Origin: Chelydra serpentina
Taxonomy: Eukaryota > Chordata > Testudines > Chelydridae
DNA: 64,000 nucleotides
Direction of reading: 5' to 3'
Assembly (NCBI GenBank): GCA_037349315.1
Contig: JBAIAC010000057.1
Location: 6,572,001-6,636,000, forward strand
Shown here: in pieces, positions 50,870 through 61,835 of the stretch
Layout: each line of letters starts with the position of its first letter
Numbering within the stretch: the first letter of the stretch is position 1
The notes under the pieces: model-generated
What the model was told of the DNA's origin: nothing
Seen by the model: the letters and a program-made list of their open reading frames with translations, nothing else
Database searches by the model: none
Position numbers and translations under genes: made by a program

Positions 50870-51115
50870 ACCAGGAAACTGTCATCCCTCTAGTCTGCAG
50901 GAGGCCCTAGGGATGTCAGCCCTCCAACCTGCAGGGGAGCTGGGGAACTGTCACCCCCCACCTCAGCCTGCTGGGGAACTGTCACCCCTCCAGTCTGCAG
51001 GGGACACTGGGGAGCTGTCACCCCTCCAGTCTGCAGGGGAGCTGGGGAACTGTCACCCCTTCATTCTGCAGTGGACAGTGAGGAACTGTCACCACCCAGC
51101 CTGCAGGTGGCGCTG
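50870..51115. repeat. Minisatellite, about 35-bp unit, about 7 copies
   Basis: 'gtcaycccyc' recurs at 50881, 50915, 50950, 50981, 51017, 51052 and 51088 (spacing 31-36 bp), with 'cagtctgcaggggagctggg' between. It abuts the NDUFS5 CpG-rich promoter. Confidence 0.9.
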
Positions 51116-51179
51116 GAGGTGTACTGGGGAGACCCCGTGTTCCCCTCCAGTTCGCAAGAGAGGCTCTCTTTATTTTTCT

Positions 51180-51720
51180 ATGATTCCTCCCCTGTGAGGT
51201 GACTCCGAGCCGTAAAGCACAGCGCGGGTGGCGTGCGAAGGGAGCGGTTGACGGCAGGGAGTGTTGTAAAAGTCCCGAAAGGACGAAGGAGGCGGGCGCG
51301 GCGGCGGGTCGCAGGTGAAGCTCCTGGTTTGGAAGGGAGGGTGGGTCTGTTCCGGGGTATCGGGCCCGGCCTCCGGCTCGGGGGGAGCCTCTTCCCTTCT
51401 TTGCTCCCCGGGTTGTGGGGGAGCCGGGCCACAGACTCCTGCTCTCCCTCCCCATCCCCGCGCAGCCCCCGGTTTGGGGGGGGGGGCGTGGGGCTGCAGG
51501 CCCCGCCCTGCACTCCCGCCAACAGGGGTCGGGTTGCCCCAGCCCCTCCCTGTGTTCCTGCCGCCGGGGGTGTATGTGGAGGGGGGAGTTGCCCCAACCC
51601 CCTCCTGTGCTCCGTCCTGTCCTTGGGAGTGCATGGGGGGGGAGTGGAGTGGAGGGGGGTGCCCCCGCTCCCGCCTCCGCCCCCGCTCCCGCCCCCAGGG
51701 ATGGGGGGGGATGTATTGCC
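51180..51720 (+). promoter_or_regulatory. NDUFS5: NDUFS5 CpG-rich promoter region
   Basis: CpG density rises sharply at 51200-51400 (gcgggcgcggcggcgggtcg). It has no TATA box and lies 3.3 kb upstream of the first NDUFS5 coding exon. It is the only CpG island before that gene. The exact start is not determined, and a second divergent transcript cannot be excluded. Confidence 0.5.
51200..51314 (+). other. NDUFS5: NDUFS5 non-coding exon 1 (predicted)
   Basis: The donor GTCGCAG|GTGAAG at 51314 in the CpG island would splice to the acceptor ctcactt-cctgctcag at 54544, two bases before the ATG. The 5' end is a guess. Human NDUFS5 also has a non-coding first exon. Confidence 0.45.
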
Positions 51721-52206
51721 CTAAGCAGTTTTCTTGCTCCCCTCCTTCACCACCCCCAATCCAGCGTGCAGAAGTGTTGGTTCTTTGTCGGGGTTGGCAA
51801 CCTGTGAAACTAGAGCTGGCTGTAGCTTTCGGGTTGTTACTATTAGTAATAATTAGCCGTGCTTGCCTGGATTCGCTAGTGGTATTTCTAGCTGCTTTTT
51901 GCAGCATTCAGCAACTCCTGATCCTGTTGTTCAGAGATGAAGAAATCTTTGCAGGATAACTGGAGGTTTATCCGCATAGTGCGTTTGATTTTAATTAAAT
52001 CTACATTGCATCTGTTCTGGTTGTCAAACCATTTCTTTCCCATTAAGGAAGAAAATTGTGTCTACAAGGGCATTTGTTTCTGGTACACTAAGTACAAAAG
52101 ACACAGTTGGGAACAAGGTTTTTCAGGTTTTGTTTCCATGCTTCTGAAACATCCACGTTTTGCTGACGGATTTGGAAATGTAATGTCTTGATATTTCAAT
52201 CACATC

Positions 52207-52384
52207 TCAACTCTCCCAGCGTTCTAAAAAACCCACCTCCACCGGGGCATAGCTACCAGCGCTGGTGCACTGTCTACACTGGTGCTTTACAGCGCTGAAA
52301 CTTGCTGCGCTCCGGGGGGGTGTTTTTTCACACCCTGAGTGAGAAAGTTGCAGTGCTGTAAGGTGCCAGTGTAGAGAAGCCCTA
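52207..52384. mobile_element. MITE fragment with CAGCGCTG hairpin, NDUFS5 intron 1
   Basis: 'ctggtgctttacagcgctga' is mirrored by 'cagtgctgtaaggtgccagt', and 'ggggggtgttttttcacacc' forms the loop region. It ends 'gtgtagagaagccctaa'. The left terminal repeat is missing. Confidence 0.7.
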
Positions 52385-52689
52385 AGCTTCTCATAGAGCT
52401 CAGTGGGCTTTAGGTTTATCATTACGTTATCTGAAGAGAAATCAAACTAGTTATCAATATACAAAAACATAGGGTCATAAAAAGTCATGAAGTCTTGCTT
52501 TACGTTCGCTTTTTGTTCTGGTTCTGTTTTTCCATCAGTTTGGTGTGGAATCTAAAAAAAAAATCTTCTTTACAATTCAGCTACTTCATCTTAAAATGGT
52601 ACATCTCTGTGTACACATCAGTAATGCAGAGCTTTGATTCTTTCAACCTCCTCACAAGATTGTCGACACAAGCCACACTTGGGGGGCAG

Positions 52690-53560
52690 GGGCAGAACAC
52701 CTGTAAATTTCCACAATGCAGGTATACACATCCTCTTCAGTGAAAATTGTATTTAAAGTTACTGGGTAAGCGTCACGTAGTGACTTGAAGCAAGCTTTAA
52801 TTGCAGGCCAGTTTCTCAAAAGGTGGTCAACTGCTGGGTTAAGGGATAGCCATCTTCTACTCGCATGTCTCAAGTACTTCTTTCCATTCAGTTTCAATAA
52901 ACTCAGAAAAAACCTTTATGTTCTTCTCTGCATGTTGCAGGCACAAAAAAGTGGTTGTAAATCTTTTTAATACAATCATTTCTACATCAACTGACAGCAG
53001 CTCGCTAGCATGTTTGCAGGTATTGTGGGTTGTGTGTGCAAGGCAGTTTGCCTTCAGAATGCAGTCATTGTCAGCACATAACTGATGCACCTGTGAACTA
53101 TGGCAAACACAGTTTGGTGTATTATCAGCATAGTACGCGGTAATACAATTAACGTTAAGCTGGTGTTTCTCTAGGCCGTTCTTTATAGCATGATGAATGC
53201 CACTTGCAGATTCATCACCGTCTTCATAAAAATCAGGCAAGTTGCATTGAACACCATTTGATGTGATAAAGTATCCCAAGCATATTGGAAACATCTTTCT
53301 TTTCCTTTTATTTGAGGCATCAGTTGCTACAGAGAAATACATGGACTGTTGTGTTGGTACTGGCAATAAATCCAGTAAACAATTTCTCACGGACTTTGGG
53401 GCTAAAACATTGGTCACCAATAGCTCTGCCTTGATTCTTTCACAAGACTGTTAACGTTATTTGAATCATGAAACATTTCACTAGCAAGCTTATTGCCACA
53501 GTGCATGCTGTTGTAACGAAGGCTGTGTTTAACGATGTGGTAGATGGTTTGCAAAAGTTA
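52690..53560 (-). pseudogene. hAT-like transposase relic in NDUFS5 intron 1
   Basis: The minus strand encodes pieces of a hAT-superfamily-type transposase or transposase-derived protein. The main open piece (53420-52857) has VATDASNKRKRKMFPICLGY, YYADNTPNC and ANCLAHTTHNTCKHA. A shifted frame continues with RRWLSLNPAVDHLLRNWPAI (about 52860-52800), and an earlier piece (MHCGNKLASEMFHDS) is in another frame near 53500. At least two frameshifts and stops separate them, and no C-terminal dimerisation domain was seen. The gene is dead. It is AT-rich, unlike the GC-rich MITEs nearby. Which hAT family it belongs to cannot be told by eye. Confidence 0.75.
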
Positions 53561-54544
53561 TAAACAGTACAATTATTCAATTTAGAATTTATATAGTATA
53601 GTCTCTTCCCTAAGTAGCCAATAGTGTAAATAAACATAGAATGCACACTTGGGGCCAAATACAGCAATCGTTATTGGGTTAAATTCCCTGTGACTTCAGA
53701 GGAAACTTAGCCTGAGTCGAAAAACTCAGTAAGAACAGAGGGCTTATCTTACAGACCTGAGCCACACTATACAGTATAACAGTTGTTAAAGATCATGCAA
53801 ACCTAAGAATATGCAGAGAAATGCAAACAGAGGAAGGTACCAATGTCCTACATGTTGCATATAAAAAAGGTGTTGAAAATTCGTGGAGATCTATTGCAAA
53901 AATGCAGTCATAAAGTACATTTAACTCTCATCCAACACTTTTGAGTGCAATTCCCCTTTGGCCAGCCTACACTGGTTGGGAGATCAAGGAGAATGAAGAG
54001 ATTTACAAGGGCTTGTGAATAATAATCTCCAAGATCATACAATCAAAAGGTTTGTATATATAAAAAATATCTGAGAGTACATGCATATATGTGTGTGTGT
54101 GTGTGTATATATAAGCAGGTCCATGTATAACTTTAACTGAGTCTGGTGTGAAATACTATTTTATTAATGCATTTTATTATGAATGAACCTTGTGTGCAAC
54201 AGGAGCCATCCATAGAAATGCCATTGAGTGGATATTTGTGTAGTTTTTAAAAAAATTATTCCAGAACATTTTCTCTCTGATCAAATGCTAAAGAAGTTAG
54301 CTTATATTATCTCTACCTGCCTTCCCGCAAAAAGTAAATAATATATGTTGGATGAATGTTTAACTCTTGCTTCTGCTCTTGTGAAAATAAAACGTAAATG
54401 AATCACTTGGGAAAAGTATTAAATCGTGCACTAAAATGCCTTGTTTGAAATACTTGCTTTCATATGCTTCTGTTTTACTGAGCTAAATCTCTAGACTAGT
54501 CTTATAACCGCCATTCTTTATCTCCCTCCTCACTTCCTGCTCAG

Positions 54545-57095
54545 TCATGCCATTTTGGAATATCCAAGATCAGCTGGGACTCAATGTGGACAAATGGATG
54601 CTGCATCAAAGCTCAGAGCAGCCCTACAAACGACCAGCTCTGTGTCATGCCTTTGAGAAGGAATGGATTGAGTGTTCCAATGACATTGGGCAGATTCGTT
54701 CACGCAAGGAATGCAGACCAGAATATGAAGACTTCCAAGAGTGTATTCTTAGGTACAAAACGGTAAGAAGATACGAGCTAGATATGGGCGGGGGAGGGAG
54801 GGAGGTAGAGGGAACGTGTATTACACACAGTGTGAACCGTGGGATAAGTAATAAGGGCTATACAAAAATTTCAGTCCAGTACAAAGAGCAATAACCATAC
54901 ACCTGTCACTAACCCCTAGGGCCCAATTTCTGCCTCCAGATAAACGTCTGTGATTCCTAGTGACTTCAGTGGGAGCCTGAGAGCAGAATTCGACCATAGA
55001 AATGCATAGTAAGGATGCAGTGAGAAATTTAGTATTCTGTAGAGACAGCAGGGCAGAATATCATCAGTGGATTAGTCCTATGTTTGACTGTCAACACTTT
55101 TTTTTTTTTTTTCCCCCTTGGAGATTTTGTTCCTGGTCAGTGCCTGGTTATTGTTGGGATGAGTACATTGTAGAGTCTGAGCAAATAACCTTGTAGTTAA
55201 ATTCAGACATGGAACTCTTCAAACCTTGACAGTGTTTGCGTTTCTTTGTAAACACTCTCAAAAAATGCTTTCTCCAATTCTCTTTCACTGAGGCAACAGA
55301 TTGGTCAGCTCAGCAGGAAACCCAGTAGGTCAGGTGACATTCCTGTCTTGGCTAACTGAGCTACAGAGCTTGTGGAACATTGCAGCGTGCTGTCTACTTT
55401 CCAAGAACTTGAGCTGTGATTCACCCAGCTTCCTGCTCCCCAATGCAACCATCCATGATTCCATAAGGAAAACATGGATTTGGGATCTTTGATGGGTAGA
55501 CCTGACTTGGTCAAAGGATGCCAAGGACTGTAGTAATAAGGGATATCAGGCCATTCTGAGTTATATTTCCCTGTTTGTCTTACTGTTTCCCTGTTTCCTG
55601 ACTGCAAGGTCTCCAATCCTACTGTAGTCACAATGTGCTTGTACCGTGGAATTGTTATAAACAAAAATGTTGCCCATTAAGATGATACACACATCAATTA
55701 GTAACCGGTAACTGAGCATATGTTATAAAAATAGAAGCGACAAAGGGTCCTATGGCACCTTATAGACTAACAGAGGTATTGAAGCATAAGCTTTCGTGGG
55801 TGAATACCCACTTCTTCGGATGCAAGCAGTGGAAATGTGACATTTCCCCCTCTGTTATAAAAATAGTTTCCCTCGGAGGATATTTAGTAGTTATGTAGCA
55901 TTGTACATTTTCAAAATGGTTTACAAACGTGAGCCCTTACAACGCTGAAGCTGCTTAGATAAGGTTAATTCTCTCTGATCTTATGGGAACACAGTGACAG
56001 ATAAGTTTACAAGGGCAGCTTATGTGTAACGGGGCCATCACTGACCAGTTATTGGGGACACAGGGCAGAAAGATACTTCAGGAGGGACTTCGGGGTGGAA
56101 GGAAGCTTAGTGTTATTGCTGACTCAGAGCATTGTAAGCAAATAACAAAAGAGGTTAAAAGCTGTGGGGTGAACTCTCAACTCTGAATTTTCCCTGTGGT
56201 TTCTATGAAAGTTGTATCTTGACTCAAACCATGTGATTCTTAGTAATAAATGTTTATCATATGGTAGCTGAAAGACCCCAGTCGGGACTGGAGCCCCATT
56301 GTGCTAGCCACTGTACAAACATAGAAAAGACAACCCTTGTCCTGAAGGGTTACAGTGTAAAGGCAAGACTTTCTCTAGTGGTTGCAGTTGTGTGCATGGT
56401 GCCTTGTACTTAGGCATATTAGTGACTCCCTTCATGGAGAAGTCTGTTAGGGTGCAGTTTTCATTGCAACGCAAAATACGCTGGGTTACTGAAATATCAC
56501 CCACACTGTGGGGGGAGGAGAAATAACATTGATAAGGAAACAAATTCTAGTTTAAAGTTTTCCTGGGAGTGGTTACAAATGATGGTGGAAAGATTTTAAA
56601 AATTCTGATAATGTCTAGTAAAAGACAGATTGTTATATTTTACTATCTGTAACCCATGAAATGTTCATGCATGTGTGTGTGGGGGATATTACAGCCCCTT
56701 CAGCTGCAGCCACTATTGGGGGACACAACTACATTTAGTTGTTTGAGTTTTCCATTCCATCCAGTGGAGCAATGCGCGCATTGTTATATAGATTCTCATT
56801 GCAATTATACTCTGTTGGGAGGGGATGTGGTAATACTCTTTTTACCTTGTAACTAGTATGTCCTAGTGCATTTGTGGCAGGGTCCTGACCTGCGAGGCTT
56901 TGAAATAAGCTTCACTATTCCCGCTGCTTCTCCAGTGGCCTCTTTTCCTGCTACACAATCTTTATTCCTTAACTCATTTGTCTTTGGCAGGTAATGCGTC
57001 TGCAGGCCATTTTGGCGCAGAAGAAGCAGCTGATAAAGGAAGGGAAATACACACCACCTGAGCACCACAGTGGCAAACAAGAGGCCAGGCCTTGA
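54545..57095 (+). CDS. NDUFS5: NADH dehydrogenase iron-sulfur protein 5 (complex I 15 kDa subunit)
   Basis: An accessory subunit of respiratory complex I on the intermembrane-space side. Coding exons are 54547-54762 and 56991-57095, together 321 nt or 106 aa plus stop, the same length as human. The twin CX9C signature is complete: C33/C43 ([11 protein letters not shown]) and C56/C66 ([11 protein letters not shown]). These form two disulfides and mediate Mia40-dependent import, so no presequence is expected. [16 protein letters not shown] and the C-terminal [14 protein letters not shown] match the family. The ATG lies two bases after the acceptor. AZIN2 is the upstream neighbour, an adjacency not found in human. 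Identification is near certain. Confidence 0.96.
54547..54762 (+). CDS. NDUFS5: NDUFS5 coding exon 1 (residues 1-72)
   Basis: Acceptor cttcctgctcag at 54544, ATG at 54547, ends ...LRYKT, donor GTAAGA. It contains both CX9C motifs. Confidence 0.96.
55738..55850 (+). repeat. Interspersed repeat, 'taagctttcgtgggtga' type
   Basis: 'gggtcctatggcaccttata', 'gactaacagaggtattg' and 'ataagctttcgtgggtgaat' belong to a repeat I recognise from reptile genomes but cannot class. It lies in the NDUFS5 intron. Confidence 0.6.
56255..56350 (-). repeat. Old interspersed repeat, 'gtgctagccactgtacaaac' copy
   Basis: 'ggactggagccccattgtgc' and 'tagccactgtacaaacatag' match the family at 36855. It lies in the NDUFS5 intron. 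Confidence 0.6.
56991..57095 (+). CDS. NDUFS5: NDUFS5 coding exon 2 (residues 73-106, stop)
   Basis: Acceptor gtctttggcag, then [20 protein letters not shown] and onward to KQEARP and TGA. The acceptor is followed directly by GTAATG, so the junction residue Val73 depends on the first AG being used. Human has Met directly after KT. Confidence 0.93.
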   Translation, partial: VMRLQAILAQKKQLIKEGKYTPPEHHSGKQEARP

Positions 57096-57273
57096 TCTGC
57101 TACTGGTGACATTGAGTTCCTCTGACAGCAGAGCTAACCATGCATCCCCCTCTGTGCACGTGTTGTGGGAATGAAACTCCTCTGTTAAAGTTTGCCCAGT
57201 TATGCCCTGTTCCGCTATTCCGCTCTGGCTGTCTCTCTCCTGCAGGCCAGCCATGCAGGGTATATATGTTCGG

Positions 57274-57279
57274 AATAAA
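57274..57279 (+). terminator. NDUFS5: NDUFS5 poly(A) signal
   Basis: AATAAA 179 nt after the stop codon, followed by 'gtcaccttttagatt' and a T/G-rich stretch. It suits the short 3'UTR of this mRNA. Confidence 0.75.
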
Positions 57280-58371
57280 GGACCTGTCACCTTTTAGATT
57301 AAGTGACGCCAGTGTCTGTAACTGATCAGTTCAGAAATTAAAATATCTCCTTTGGAACCCTCCTCTTGGCTCTGTCTTGTTTTTCCTGAGGAGTGGCGTA
57401 TGGGTTAGTGTCCTAAGTCTGAGAGGGATCCTAGTGGCACTAGAGCAGCTCACAAATGCATTGTAAAATCTCCTGTGCTGACACTTGGGGCCTGATCTGC
57501 AAAGACATGGGCTGCCCCCAACTCCAATTGAAGTCCATGGGAGCTGGGAGCGCTCAGCACCCCTGAAAATCAGGCTGTAGCTACCTGCCTTCCCTTCGTT
57601 ACTTCTGTGGCTTTTAAAAGCCCCTGCCACGTATCTTAGTATAGCATAAACTAGGCTGTCTGGTGACACAGAAAGGGGAATCTGCACGTTGTTCTATCTG
57701 TGATTCCAGGGGATCATTACCCATCACCAACATTCTTCCCTTTGGAAATATCTTTATAGCGCTATACCATATTCATAGTTCTACCATAAAGCTTCAGTGC
57801 CCAAATCATAAACTCAGTCCAATAAGAAGTCAGATTTGGATCCAAACTTCCTTAAAGTTCAGTGGTTTGGATTCTGGGGCAGGCCTGTAGCTCTGCTTTC
57901 TCCATGTGCTGTTAATTGGACCCAGCAGGAGGGGACGGAATCTGGCTCATCGTCTTGTGTCCTCAGCAGCCGGAACGCGGAGCCAAACGACAGCATTTAG
58001 AACAGCTTCCGTAAGTCAGGACTCGGGACCTTTCCGTGTATGCATCCAGTGCAGTTCAGTGTGTTCAAAATATACAACGGGAATGACAGTCCATTTACAG
58101 CCTGCTCGGTGGCTTCATGTGCTGTGGGATCAGTGTATACAATGGACATATCAGGGACCTTGAACATTTAAACTGGGTGACAGAACTTCATGGTAAAATA
58201 CAGCATTTGCATTAAGATGCAGAAAGTGGTTGGTCACTGTAGAGAGACAACATGGGCGAGGTAATCTATTTTATCAGTAGATTTCCTCCTGGCCTAGCAC
58301 CTGCAATGAGTTGATTTTTGCTCGGTAGCAATAAACTTTTGCTTTTAAACCCTGTGTGTCAGTCTGGTCAA

Positions 58372-58500
58372 CCTGAAGAAGAGCTCTGTGGCGCTTGAAA
58401 GCTTGTCGCTTTCACCAACAGAAGTTGGTCCAATACAAGATATTATCTCCCCCACCTAGTCTCTCACATATATCCTGGGCCCAATACGGCTGCAGCACTG
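58372..58500 (+). repeat. Unclassified interspersed repeat (second copy)
   Basis: Reverse-oriented relative of 7889-8030, sharing 'agagctctgtg', 'caccaacagaagttggtcc' and 'atatcctggg'. Confidence 0.7.
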
Positions 58501-61500
58501 TAAGTCCAATCAATTGTGAGATTTCACTTCGTGTTCTGGGCTCTCCTAATGGATGACTGGCAACAGTCCAGGCTGGCTCTGGGTGTCTGTGGCAATTCCA
58601 CTTTCTGCTACCTTCTACGCTACTATGCACGGTGACAACTCCCATTCAACACTTAGGAACTAAGTACTAAGACATGGTACTCTGGTTTCTTTTCTTTACA
58701 AATGTGAAAGCTTTATTTTTTGTTCATTTGCCTGAAAACCTAGCTGTTTTTGGAAAATGGTTGAAGCAAATGTGTACCCAAGAGCATAGAGGGGAAATGT
58801 CTATGCTTTAATCTAGCGCTTTTAATACCCAGGGATTGAGATTTTAATGTTTAATCTTCGATACATGGAGTCTATGAATTTCTTGATCCTCTCAGAAACC
58901 TACAACTAAGTGGATGCATGATGATAGAAACACTATAAATTACTGCTGACAGATCAAAACATTGTTTAGAAGGTGATAAAAGCTTCTCATTATTTTTGAT
59001 TGAGGATTTATTGTTCTTCAATTCTCTCTCTGCTGATCCCTGCATTTGTCCATTGTTCAGCAGGATATTTAGCTTTATGCATTAACACTGAGATACGAAC
59101 AGGCTCTTTGGTCTCCAAGAAGCTGATGGAAGATGGGTGAGAAAAAAAGAGACTGATGAACCTGTTGCTTGCAGAAATGTCTCAAATAATCATTTAAGGG
59201 GAAAAGAATTCCAAGTTCACAGAGTAAATTGATTTATGCTCAACTGTTGTTTTCTTACGTTCGCTGGACCATGAACCTTCTAACTTCAAGTCTTGTTAAA
59301 GGAGCTGGCATTAAATGCTTGGGAGGAGACCGAGCAAAAGAGCTAGGTAAAAATATGAGGAAGCATCTACTAAGCTAGCTGTGTGGTCTGTAAATAGCTC
59401 TGTTAGGGGAGAGGCTCAGTCCTGCTCTCCCTCCAGTATGAAATTGAATGATTGATAAAGCCTCCTACTGCACACTGCGAAGTCAGCAAGAAAATGTAGC
59501 TTGCCTGAATGTGTAAATCTCCCTGCCGCCTACAGAGAAAAGCAAACAGCTAATTATCACGGTCTTCAAACATCTGCACCTGTCCTGGGGCTGGGTGCGT
59601 AGTGTTGCTGGAGGAACAGTTACTGGGTGAAGTACAAGTTGTCTCCTAATTGGAACAGGACAGATCAGTGAATTAGTCAGGGATACAGAGCCTTTCCTCT
59701 CAGGCTCCTGGCTCATGTGGCAGATGGTAAAAAGTTGTTGCACTGAAGTCTGTTGGGTGGTTGGTGTGAAATGAGTTGGGGGTCTCAGACCAGGTCCTAC
59801 TGGACAAATGCCCTCATTGCAAAAACTCAGTCTCAGCAGAGAGGCCAAGGGCTGATTGGGTTGGGGAGACTAAGCTTAACCCTTGAGGTGACATGTCCAA
59901 AGCCAGCCCTGGCTTAACTCTTGAGGTGCAACTGGGCCAACATGCCCTGTGCATCCCAGATTCATGTAGAGGAGAGATTAGGCCCTTTCTGTAAGACCTC
60001 CCTGTTCTGGGGTAGCACAGATCGATTTCAGAGACAGAGTAACTGACTCACAGCAACGTTACGTTACTTGCACGTGGTCAGACTGAGCTGGGAGTAGATC
60101 ACAGCAGCCCTAGCCCCCTGTACCCTAAGGACTCGACCACACAGTTTTTCTTCTCAGATCCAGCTTTGGGCTGGGTCTAATAAATCAGCGAGGAGGGATT
60201 TTTCTTCCCAAATCTTGACATAAGCAATATTCTCCGTTTGTGAACCTTGATTAAAAACTTGTTTGTCAGAGTGAAAGCGTAACAGGTGTCAACCCTGCAG
60301 CATATGACTCTCGGGTGAGTAAGCAGGGTACTGGGGGGAGCGAGGATCTTACTGGTTTCCTGATAGGAATTCTTCTCCAGCTGCTGCCTCCAAAACACAT
60401 CTCTTCATTTAATATCCCCCTAGAGGAGTTTGTGGGTTTTCCCTCCCCCTACAGGCCCCAGATGGATTGGTTTCTATAACCCAGATGGATTTCTGCAGCT
60501 AACTGTTCGATCTGATTCATTTCTGCCGTACACCACATGGTGTGGGATGTGGAGACATGCTTTGTAAGGCGAATGGAGTGGGAAACATTAGGAGGACGGA
60601 ATGCAAATAGACACCCAAACCCACAAAATTTGGATCGTGAGCTGGATCCGGATTTCAAACAGTCCAAAACTCAGGGATGGCTGCATGTGGAATTCGGGGT
60701 CAGACCCGAAGGCACCTATGAGGATGGAGCACTTATTTTTGCTCAGCACCACATTCCTTATGTTCACCTGGTGGCGATTGTGCCTCCCCTTATTGTGAAC
60801 TGTGGCTGAAAATAATGTTTTGAATTAAAGCGGGCGTTTCTCAGCCTTTTTGTTGTCAGGGACCCGATTGCTGAGAAAAATGATGTAATTTTGATTCTGT
60901 CCTGATCAGATCCTCATATGATTTACACTAGTGTAAATGAGGAGTAAATCCACGGAGCTCAATGGAGTTGTACTGGTGTGAGATCCAAATCAGGCTCCGA
61001 GTATGGAAGCTCAGTGTAAGAGACAAGAAAGCTTTACCCAGCCAGATTGCATTCGATTCTGATAATCCAGAGAGGAACTTTCCTGTGTGATGTTTTCAAA
61101 TATGAAACCTGTTTAGTGAGGTTTTATGTAAAGGGGGTGAAACTTACATAATAGTGCTGACATTCAAGTCGATTACTGCGCCTCAGATACAGAGGAGAGG
61201 GGAAATATTCCATATGGAAATCAAGGAAAGCAGATCAAGGAAACAGACATCGGAAGAGCTACAAGAAAAAAATAAAAATAAATGCTTTAAGATAGAACCT
61301 TCCCACTGTGTTTTTGTGTTGTTTGTAAGCTCCTTGGGCAGAGACGGTCTCTCTTATGGTGCTGAGCATACTATGTTCATTTAACAAATAATAAGAACCA
61401 TAACACTAAAGCACAGTGCTGCAAACCAAACAGCCCCCCCAACTGGAGTAGTATTTGCATTGGACGGGGTAGTTACAATGTCCTGGAGGTCTGGTGATGA

Positions 61501-61719
61501 TGTGTCATGGGTAGTGATGCATGTCACACATTCTGGGTGTTCAATATGGGTCACGGCACACCGGCTGCTGAATATTTAGCAGTACTGAGAAGCTATAAAT
61601 AGGGGTATTTAGAGAGAAAAATAGGGGACTGTTTTTAACCTCATTTCAAGGCATTGGAGGGGGAAAGCTTTTTGGAGAAACAAAGAGGGGGCAGTGATAG
61701 CTATTTTGCATAAAGCCAC

Positions 61720-61835
61720 CCCTCAAGATAGGCACAGCTGGCCTATTATATCTATCATGGCAACATCTAGGAACCCTAGTCAAGGATCGGGGGCTTCATT
61801 GTGTTAGGTGCTGTACAAACAAGTAAAAGAGTCCC
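61720..61835 (-). repeat. Old interspersed repeat, 'gtgttaggtgctgtacaaac' copy
   Basis: 'tctaggaaccctagtcaagg' and 'ttgtgttaggtgctgtacaa' match the family at 36855. A further weak copy lies at about 62135-62230. Confidence 0.55.

Noticed and set aside
51170..51907. 245-codon minus-strand frame across the NDUFS5 CpG island
   Set aside because: Pro/Gly/Arg-rich translation of GC-rich sequence, with overlapping open frames on the other strand and no motif.
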